Assembly: GCF_028372415.1 (NCBI RefSeq) | Contig: NC_092875.1 | Coordinates: 355,810,233-355,874,232, forward strand | Length of the DNA: 64,000 nucleotides | From: Notamacropus eugenii | Taxonomy: Eukaryota > Chordata > Mammalia > Diprotodontia > Macropodidae | Direction of reading: 5' to 3' | Shown: positions 56,390 through 64,000 of the stretch, piece after piece | Layout: each line of letters opens with the position of its first letter | Position numbering within the stretch: position 1 is the first letter of the stretch | Translations under genes and position numbers: made by a program | Notes under the pieces: model-generated | Database searches by the model: none | Told to the model about the DNA's origin: nothing | What the model saw: the letters and a program-made list of their open reading frames with translations, nothing else

Positions 56390-56850
56390 TATTCTTTATT
56401 TCCAATTATGGCATTATATAAATGTAAGGGAATACTAGAGTTCTGTAAGAAATGACTAAAGGGAAAATTTCAGAGAAACCTGGCTAGATTTATATGAATT
56501 AATGCAAAGTGAGCAGAATGAGAACAATTTACAAAATACCAACCACTTATAAAGAAAACAAATTTGTAAAACTTAATAACTCTCATCAACACATTACCCA
56601 ATCAGAATTCCAAAGAACTGATGAAGAATGAAGAATGATGTCTTCCTTACAGAGGTGATAGACTATGTAATATGTAAAATGAAGCATATTTCTGGCAATA
56701 GTCAAGATGATAATTTGTTTTGTTTCATAAGGAATATTTTTAGAAGGGTTTTGTTCTTTTATTTCACTATGGAAGGGGGAGTTGAGAGATAAAATAAAAC
56801 AAATAATTGGAGAATATACAATTTAATAATTTTAAAATAAAAGTATTTCA
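56390..56850 (+). mobile_element. L1 ORF2 end and 3'UTR, sense
   Basis: 'GTAAGAAATGACTAAAGGGA', 'CAGAGAAACCTGGCTAGATT', 'TGAATTAATGCAAAGTGAGC' and 'AGAATTCCAAAGAACTGATG' follow the last codons of marsupial L1 ORF2 and the 3'UTR. Short and broken. Confidence 0.65.
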
Positions 56851-56899
56851 ATCTCCATTTGTTCCAGTTCATGGCCCTTCCCCACCAAAAATTCTCCTC

Positions 56900-57130
56900 A
56901 TCAAAGAAATGAGCATTCATTCTCTAATTGAAGGCCTCCAATGAAAGACAGCCCAATACTTTTTGGAGCAGCCATGGCTTTATTGTTGGGTAGTTTTGCC
57001 TCACAGTGAGCCTAAATTTCCTTTTATAATTCCAGTATACTGATCCTGCAGGCTTCTGCCCCTCTGGAATCAGGAACAAGAAAAATCCTTCTTCTACATG
57101 GCAGCCTTTCAAGCATTTGAACACAATTAT
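56900..57130 (-). mobile_element. L3/CR1-clade LINE 3' end, antisense
   Basis: 'GCCTCACAGTGAGCCTAAAT', 'TTCTGCCCCTCTGGAATCAG', 'AATCCTTCTTCTACATGGCA' and 'GCCTTTCAAGCATTTGAACA' are the reverse complement of the L3 3' region seen in sense at 43.9-44.4 kb. Confidence 0.75.
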
Positions 57131-57554
57131 AGTTCACTATACCTACGTGAAAATAAAGTGCTAGAGGAGGTAGTAGGGACGAGAATGAAGTGTTTGCGTA
57201 TGGTAATTAATAAGAGCAACGTGTAGATAAGGACAGAAGGGAAGCAGGAGCAAAGGGCCTCCCTGAAAAGCTTTGAGGTATAGAAGATGTTGAATATAGG
57301 AATTCCTGTCAGATGAATTCTTTCTCTTAAGAGAAGTAAGAGGTTGCTCTGTTTTAAGTGTGGAACCTGGAGCATTTGTGAACTTGAGTGGAAAAGCTAT
57401 AATGCAGTAACTATAGATACTGAGGTAAAAAATCAGTAAAAATAGGGTAAAAGAAACGTCACAGTAATTGAGGTTATGCCCCCCCAAAAAAATTTTAATG
57501 GATATAACAAAAGAAAACAGCTGCAAATTTTTTCCAACAAAAACTCTTAAAATC
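57131..57554. other. Unassigned intergenic DNA
   Basis: A 131-codon minus-strand frame (57,161-57,556) is hydrophobic and has no recognisable domain; I regard it as chance. Confidence 0.4.
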
Positions 57555-58085
57555 ATAAAATCTTAGAGTTAGAAGGGACCTTAGAGGTCATTTAGCTCAA
57601 CCTCTCATCCCATGTACTAGATTTCATGACATGAAATGAAATTTCTCTTTTAACTATATTTCATTTTGATTCATAACAGTATTCCAAATAGATAAAAACC
57701 ATAATCAGATAAGACATATGGGAACATTTATCTTTTTACAAACAGCTCCAATGATCCAAAAGAAGAGTTTCTTTTTTTATTCACGCTCTTTTTAATAACA
57801 TGAAAAGAAATTTTTGTGCTGAAAAGAAATGAACAAATATATTTACTTTGATTATAACCTATGTTATCTAAAATTTTTTATATATTTAGATATCATGGTC
57901 TTGTTCAATTGAGTTCCTAAGCTAAAAGAGAAAAAATACAATTGAATAGCTCTTATCATGAGAAACACTATTTAAAATTTTACTTCTCTGAGCCCTAAGA
58001 TTTTATCTGTAAAATAATAGGGTTGGGATAACTTATTTAGAAGATGCTTTTTTATTCTAGTATTCTATAATTCTATCTTTCTGTC
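57555..58085 (+). mobile_element. MIR3-like fragments
   Basis: 57,555-57,620 carries 'AAAATCTTAGAGTTAGAAGG' and 'GACCTTAGAGGTCATTTAGC' (antisense-type end). 57,970-58,085 carries 'TACTTCTCTGAGCCCTAAGA' and 'TTTATCTGTAAAATAATAGG' (sense). The 350 bases between are unassigned. Confidence 0.55.
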
Positions 58086-58199
58086 CAGGTTCATATCAAG
58101 GTAATAAACTCTTAAAAAAAAGCAAAAACATAAAATTATCATTAGGGTTTGATTTTTACATGATTAAAAAATATAAGAGAACCAGATTAGGAATCTTCC

Positions 58200-58710
58200 A
58201 CAGATGACTGTTCTCAATCAAACAAAAGATGAAATTACAAAATATAAACTCAATAGTTTATCTCAATCAATAGTTTTGATTTTATGTCAGATTTTTAGAA
58301 CCAGAATAAGAAATCAAGGCAACTAGAATAAAAAGAGAAAATGTTGATGGGGGAGGGGAGTATCTTTGCATGAAACATTCTGTTAAGGGTCTGATTTCCA
58401 AAATCTATAGTGAGCTGAAACAAAGATATGAGAGAGTCATGCCCAGTGGATAAATGGTCCAAAGATAAGACCAAACCATTCTCAAAAGGATTGCGAACTA
58501 TTTACAACTACATAAAAGATTACACTGAATCATTTATAATAAGTGGAATACAAATCAAAACAATGCAGAAGTTTCAACTCACATCCAGGCAAGCATCAAA
58601 GATAAGACAAGAAAGTTAGGAATAAGTAATGTTGGAGTAGCTAAAACCATGCTAGTGCATTGTTGATGGAGCTATGGATTGGTCCAGATTTTGGAAAGCT
58701 GTTTGTGTGA

Positions 58711-58753
<43 letters not shown>

Positions 58754-59280
58754 TAAAACAAAATCATTTGACCCAGAAATCCTAGGCATATGTCTTGAGG
58801 AAATCAATGCTAGAAAAAGCTTATACACAGTATACCAAAATAGGAGTACTTTTTTTCTAATAGCAAAGAAATAGAAACAAAGCCCATGCCAATCAACTGG
58901 AAAATGGATAATTTAATTGTCCTACATTAATGTAATGAGACATTACTGCCTGAAACAATGATGAATGTGATGATAATGTAGGAACACGAGGAAGGCATAT
59001 ATCAATTGATTCAAAGGCTGCAGAATTAGAAAAAGAAAATACAAAATAACTGAAACAATAAAAATGGAATAAATAATCAAAAATCTAAATATTGCATCAT
59101 TGTAAAAACAAAAGTTTATCTCAAAGAAGATGTGAGAAAGTGTACCTTCCTCCCTTCTAAACAAGGGTAGGGAAAGATGGGTACATGATTTATATTAAAA
59201 AATACTGTCAGAATTGATTGATTGGTTGTATAGTTTCACTCATTTTTTTTTTTTCTTTTTTCCTTTTGTGTTTCAGGAAA
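58200..59280 (+). mobile_element. Older L1 ORF2 C-terminal half and 3'UTR, sense
   Basis: 'AAGGGTCTGATTTCCAAAAT', 'CCCAGTGGATAAATGGTCCA', 'GTGCATTGTTGATGGAGCTA', 'CCAGATTTTGGAAAGCTGTT' and 'TGACCCAGAAATCCTAGGCA' follow L1 ORF2 C-terminus with much divergence. It is interrupted by a (GT)n tract and broken by stops. Confidence 0.65.
58714..58754. repeat. (GT)n microsatellite
   Basis: About 19 GT units with one interruption, inside the older L1. Confidence 0.95.
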
Positions 59281-59310
59281 TGACTTGTATAAATGATTGT
59301 TTCATTGAAA

Positions 59311-59568
59311 GATTATCTCCTTATCCAGCGTAGGCTGGAAGCAAAGGGACTTTTTATGTGATCAGTCTCATTACTGATCAGCATAGGAGCTTCGATCAGC
59401 TCAGTTTTTGACTTGGGAAGGTTTGCTCTTCAAGCAATCTTCTAGTTCTTGAGGACTCACCATATTAATTCCAAAATATTAATTCAGATACCCTATCAAC
59501 ATGGGCCATTAAAACTTAGAAATTCTGACCTCAGAAATCTGTCAGCTTTAGATAGCTGAGAATACAGG
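59311..59568 (-). pseudogene. 7SL (SRP) RNA retropseudogene, antisense
   Basis: Read on the plus strand, the block gives the reverse complement of 7SL: 'GTAGGCTGGAAGCAAAGGGA' (3' end), 'CATTACTGATCAGCATAGGA', 'GCTTCGATCAGCTCAGTTTT', 'TTGACTTGGGAAGGTTTGCT', 'GAGGACTCACCATATTAATT', and at the 5' end 'TAGCTGAGAATACAGG'. The 'CTGATCAGCA' and 'TCACCATATT' blocks are the best preserved S-domain pieces. It lacks about the first 20 bases of 7SL and has many substitutions. It is separate from the sense copy 3 kb away. Confidence 0.75.
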
Positions 59569-60234
59569 ATTACTACCTCCAGTCCCAAAGACTTTCAGTC
59601 CCAATGACTTTTCATTAGTTTGCAATTCTTTTAGCTATACCTTGTTGTATCTGAGTCAGTTACTTGATGTTTACGCTGTCTTCAGGTTATGAATTTAGGT
59701 TGTGTGAGATTAATACTAAAGGTAATGGTCTAGAAAAGGCATTATCTACCTTTTTATTCTGTACACTCCTTGGTAATCTGATGAAACCTTGGGAAAAATG
59801 TCAGAAAAATATCTTTAAATGCATGAAATAAAATACAGAGAGTTACAGATTATATTGGAATTCACTTAACAAAATATATATTAAAAATATTCATCAATCT
59901 TGGTTTGATAACTCCAGGTCTAAAAGCCTGGGGCAGTCACAATTCAAACATGAAAAAGCATAGCTTCTAATCTAAGTCTGAGACAACTTGAAAAATCTAT
60001 AGGGCATAATCAGAGATCAGAAAGATTCCAAGCTATAGAATCTAAAGATCTACGACAGAAATTACTCTGAAAGCATCCACAAAGGGCATTTGCCTCCCTT
60101 TAAGATCCTATGAAGGATTCCATGTTTTTCCCTTCTTGTCCCTCTAGAAGTAGAGACTACATATATATAAGAAGAGATGAATATGTTCTCCTAGGAACTT
60201 GACCTACTGTGAATTTAACTCTGAAATTCCCCAG
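59569..60234. other. Unassigned intergenic DNA
   Basis: No recognised feature. Confidence 0.45.
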
Positions 60235-60735
60235 CTATTCACAAAGACACACTTTCTCATTTCTAATAAAATTACCACTATTCTTCCAATCACTCAGCTT
60301 TGAAAACTAGGCTCACATAAAGCTTTTCAACTCCCTCCCTAAACCCCACCTCCACATTCATTCATTATATCAGATTTCTATACCCTTCTATTCACTTGTG
60401 GTCACTATCCTGGTTCAGACTCACTTCAGCTCTAGTACAACCTCTTAAGTAGGCTCTCAGCTTCCAGGCCCTTTACCTTCTCAAATGTATCCTCTACACA
60501 GCTGCCAAAAGAACCTTCCTAAAGCAAAGTGAAGTCTTTTCTAATTCTCCAAATTGTCAGTGTTTTCTCCTACCTTAAATTATCTTGTACTTCCTTATCA
60601 GGAAATATTTTTTCTCATTTCCCCCCAACCAAATTGCTTGAGGGCAGCCACTATCTTTATTGTTAGTTTGTGTCCTCAGGGTCTGACAAAGTACCTGGTA
60701 CTTAGAAGGCACTTAATAAATGTTTATTGAATTGA
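60235..60735 (+). mobile_element. L2 3' half
   Basis: 'CAAATGTATCCTCTACACAG', 'CTGCCAAAAGAACCTTCCTA', 'CAAATTGCTTGAGGGCAGCC', 'AAGTACCTGGTACTTAGAAG' and 'GCACTTAATAAATGTTTATT' give a clear L2 end, with an internal deletion after 60,590. Confidence 0.8.
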
Positions 60736-61429
60736 AGGTAATTCCATATTACTAGAGATATCTGATATAAAAACACTTCTGAAAGAAATCTGGAGCTGGT
60801 CAGAAACAAGACATGTGAAATGTGTAAAAATCCCCCCTAAAAAAGGAGAGGTCATAATCTTTCTCATAGTGTCAAAGCCTAAAGGTGATAAACATCCAAC
60901 GCTAAGATGAAATGCAAGATTTCTGCCTTCTTGCTAGATTTTATCTGTTGGAGATCCTCCCAGATAAGCAGAAATGCAATTTCATGGAATTAATCTTCAC
61001 TGTATGAAGATGATTGTTCTTTTCACAGTTGTAGGAAACAATCTGACCTGACTTTTGATAGCTGGTTCAGACCTTTAAACAGCAGGTAATATTAGTTCTA
61101 GAGTAACTATGGACTGCATGCTTTGGTTTGCTTTATGTAACCAACCCCTTGGTATTTAAAGAGATAGCACCTAGTATTGACTTTGCTTTCTCATTGACAT
61201 TGAGGACTGTTCCCAGGAAACCCGGAGAGTCACAGCTTGACAGGAGTTCTTGTCTTTCAAAGTCTGGGGAATTTTAGTTAACTACAAATATAAGAAGAAC
61301 AAATGACAAAATTTGTTTCCTAAATCCAAAAAATGATATCATCATCAATAACAACAACTCTACCAGGATGTATATTAATATAATGTTTAGTTCCTGGCAA
61401 TTTAAAGCCCAATTCATTCCCACTGATCA
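60736..61429. other. Unassigned intergenic DNA
   Basis: No recognised feature. Confidence 0.45.
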
Positions 61430-61860
61430 GACAACATCTGGAATATTATATTCAATTCCAGACAAACTAGGATATATCAGAGAGTCATAACCAGGATAAT
61501 ATATCTGAGAATCATGTCAAACAAGTACAAATTAAAAGAAGTAGGTGCATTTACCAAGAAAAGGAGAAAATAAGGGAAGGCAGAAACACTACCTTCAAAT
61601 ACATCAAGGGTTAACATACTGAAGGCTGAAGAGACTTTTTTTTTTTATTTTTTGCTTCTCCCAAAGAGAAATCTTGAAGAACCAGACAAAAGTCTCAAGT
61701 TTAATATAGCAACATACTTTCTAACAATTGGAACTATGCAGCAATGGCTTGGGGTATTTTTAATAGAATGAACTATCCATCATTAAAAGTACTGAATTGT
61801 AGAAGAAACTTAATTGACCTCAGGACTGATTTAAATGAGATTTTCATACTGTATAGGAAA
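61430..61860 (+). mobile_element. L3/CR1-clade LINE 3' region
   Basis: 'CAACATCTGGAATATTATAT', 'TCAATTCCAGACAAACTAGG', 'ACCTTCAAATACATCAAGGG', 'ATACTTTCTAACAATTGGAA' and 'ATGCAGCAATGGCTTGG' follow the L3 3' region in order. No open frame remains. Confidence 0.65.
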
Positions 61861-61879
61861 ACTCCACAAAGACTTTCTC

Positions 61880-62095
61880 TAATGACCCATCTTGACATGT
61901 AGGTGACTTAGGATCAGAGACTTCATAGCTAGTGAATGGAAATAGGATAGAGTTAAGGTCATTGAATTAAATAGCATGTTTTACAGATGAGAAAACTGAG
62001 AACCAAAGAAGTTAAGTTGCCAAGAACATAGAGGAATTAAGTGGGATAATCATGAGCCTAAGTTCCCTCAATGCCAAATTCAATATTATTCCTGC
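61880..62095 (-). mobile_element. MIR-type SINE pieces, antisense
   Basis: 'TTTTACAGATGAGAAAACTG' and 'AGAAGTTAAGTTGCCAAGAA' at 61,980-62,095 are an antisense MIR core; a similar decayed piece precedes it from 61,900. Confidence 0.65.
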
Positions 62096-62789
62096 TTTGT
62101 CATGGAGAAAACACACTTTTTTTAGGTTCAACAGATATTAGAAAGGTTTCAAGGACAATCCCAGTAATAGATTATGTGCCATGCAATGAGAAAGTAAAAC
62201 AAAATTCTTCATTTTTATAAAACAATAAGAAATGATAAAATATGAATAGATTTGTCAAGAGGAGCAGCGGGAAAAGGCAGCCCTTGAAGAATGTATAGCC
62301 ATTCCATTTCCTGCCTAATTTCCATCCAAGTTACCAAGTTGATGTTTGGGATTTCCAGTCATGTGTGATTGAGAGGCTGGTAGTATTCTGTGACAAAAGG
62401 TCTTCTATGACTGCAGAACTAGAATAATCAATGACTCAAGGGTTGCTAAGCTGAAATTGATTAGATAAATATGGAAAAAGGATGAGGTATCCTTCACCAT
62501 TCTCTTTCCTGTGTGTCTTCAAAGTGGCAGGATAACTTTGAGTTACCTCTGAGAGTCAGGTAAGAAGAGAGATGGTCACATCTCCCATGTAGTCATAGTA
62601 TCTGTAAACATAGAGAATGACTCTTCTCTCTCATGTTTGCCTTCCCTGATTTTGTGTTAATGAGTATTCTGAGACATCAGTATCCAAACAACCTTGTGAG
62701 TTCAGGAAATTCAGAGATCTCAGTAGGTTCCACCAGTAATCAGAACTGAACAGTGGTGGTAGCAGTAGCAATGGCCACAAGAATAGTAG
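62096..62789. other. Unassigned intergenic DNA
   Basis: No recognised feature. Confidence 0.45.
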
Positions 62790-62880
62790 TGGCATAGGTT
62801 TGCAAATGCTTTATATATGTTATTTCACTAAGGCCCCACAACAAGACTGGGTTTTAGGTACAATCACCTTCTTAGCCCAT
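62790..62880 (-). mobile_element. MIR fragment, antisense
   Basis: 'TTTGCAAATGCTTTATATAT', 'GTTATTTCACTAAGGCCCCA' and 'CAACAAGACTGGGTTTTAGG' resemble the antisense MIR 3' part. Confidence 0.5.
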
Positions 62881-63659
62881 GACCAGCAGGGTTGCACCTT
62901 GGTTTGAAATTACAGGTTTGTGGCAATCTATGATATCAAGGAAAGTACAACATATACCTCTATCCTCTGCAGAACTATTTAGTTTCCACAGTCATTGTGA
63001 TGGTTACAGAAGACAGAACAGAAAATTACGTGAGGCACATGGATTTTAAACGAAATATATAAACTTAGACATACATTTTTACTCTCAAAATGCAATCCTT
63101 ATCTAATGGGTTAACCCTGACATTTTCACAATTGTCTGAAAGGTAAGTACAGAATCTCACCATGATTATTTTGGCTATTTTTAAAAAGTATTTAATTCAG
63201 TACAGCAAAATAGTATCTTGAATTCTCTTATTCAATAAAATGTATCCTATCTGTATATCAAAATCCTATAAAATCCTCAGAAAATGAAACAACAATGGAG
63301 AAATTTTTATAACACTTTAATTATTAGTACCAATCCAGGTATGGAACAGAGAATTCTCTGAAATTTTTTTTTAACCAAGTTTCTTGCCCTCATCTCCTCG
63401 TTCATTAATCTCTTGTACTGATTACAGAGTACAAAATAAAAGAGCGTTTTTATAGATGAGGTCTTCCAGATGTTCCTGTTTTAAATGGAAATTGTGATGA
63501 TTACAACATTCCTAAGAAAATTGCAGTGTTTTAAATATGATCCATAATCACTCAGAAGAGTTCTAGTCAACTATCCTATAGAAAGTGGGAGGGTTGTAGG
63601 AGACTGTAAATGCATGAAAAGAAGAGAAAGCTTGATTCTATAATCTTCAGCATGACTGG
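62881..63659. other. Unassigned intergenic DNA
   Basis: No recognised feature. Confidence 0.45.
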
Positions 63660-63860
63660 CCTTTTTTCTCTGCTCCTGAGAACTGTTCCCCAAGATAAAC
63701 TTCCTCTACTGAGTAACCAAGGCAGGGAGCTTGAACCACAGGTTGGTACAAAGCTTTATTGCTCTGACAATGTTGGGATTTCTAGCTGACACAGGAGGAG
63801 AGGAACCAGGTGATGCCCAAAACCAGGTGTGGGAGCCTACAAATCTGAGACTATCAGAGC
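63660..63860 (-). mobile_element. Possible LTR R-U5 fragment, antisense
   Basis: On the minus strand, 'CAGAGCAATAAAGCTTTGTA' (AATAAAG at 63,754-63,760) is followed by 'CCAACCTGTGGTTCAAGCTC' and 'CCTGCCTTGGTTACTC', as in the R-U5 part of a gammaretrovirus-like LTR. No U3 promoter or end duplication was found. An unrelated AATAAA cannot be excluded. Confidence 0.35.
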
Positions 63861-64000
63861 GCAGTGATAAACTTTGCCCTAGAATAGAATACTCTAGATC
63901 TTGAAAGTATGTGGTTTCTTAGACTGAGCCTTCCTTAAGGTCCTGTAATTTATCTATCAATATATTAATCTTTAACAAGGAGCTCTTAGTTTTATGTATT
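63861..64000. other. Unassigned end of window
   Basis: No recognised feature in the last 140 bases. Confidence 0.4.

Noticed and set aside
57161-57556. 131-codon hydrophobic minus-strand frame
   Set aside because: AT-rich sequence gives hydrophobic codons by chance; the adjoining part is an L3/CR1 relic and nothing supports a membrane protein.

Overview
The window is AT-rich nuclear DNA from a marsupial (metatherian), and I see no intact protein-coding gene in its 64 kb. The lineage call rests on repeats. SINE copies carry the marsupial head 'GCTAGGTGGC' and, in antisense, the end 'CCACCTAGCTGCCCC' (about 5.1, 26.1, 29.7 and 40.2 kb). LINE-1 copies are of the marsupial type, and there is a half-L1 (HAL1-like) element. 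They sit on an older mammalian layer of MIR, L2 and L3/CR1. I cannot name the species from sequence alone. No open reading frame looks like a working gene; the longest frames are shadows of decayed L1 or of simple repeats.

Layout. 0-9.9 kb: antisense L1 5'UTR, a solo LTR, L2 and MIR fragments, an antisense L1 3' half split by a marsupial SINE, an L3/CR1 fossil, and a short coding-like remnant (about 9.2-9.6 kb, minus strand) that I cannot assign. 9.9-24 kb: a dense stack of L1 pieces in both orientations. Within it lie a solo LTR (10.1-10.7 kb), long microsatellites, a nearly full-length HAL1-like element with target-site duplications (16,094-18,586), an insertion holding only an L1 5' end (19,323-20,449), and a hairpin-structured marsupial repeat (22,480-23,336). 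24-38.7 kb: antisense L1s, two of which have lost most of ORF1-ORF2 internally, a hAT-like non-autonomous DNA transposon (31,534-32,185), an L2 tract, and a second copy of the hairpin-type repeat (36,713-37,409). 38.7-45.6 kb: mostly unassigned DNA with L3/CR1, L2 and SINE fossils. 45.6-49.7 kb: a three-layer nest in which an L1/HAL1 ORF1-type element is broken by a solo LTR and by a 2-kb antisense L1. 49.7-64 kb: unassigned DNA, MIR/L2/L3 remnants, an L1 with a textbook twin-priming inversion (52.56-53.74 kb), and two 7SL (SRP) RNA retropseudogenes in opposite orientations (56.06-56.37 and 59.31-59.57 kb).

No operon or pathway joins these features. They are independent insertions whose nesting gives relative ages: L2/L3/MIR oldest, then L1s, then SINE, LTR, HAL1 and the hairpin repeat inside them. 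I found no convincing new gene system. The most unusual items are a 27-bp near-perfect hairpin inside an L1, the 3'-less L1 insertion with a clear target-site duplication, and the repeat family with inverted internal segments. All family names are from recognition of sequence patterns; boundaries are approximate unless a target-site duplication is stated.
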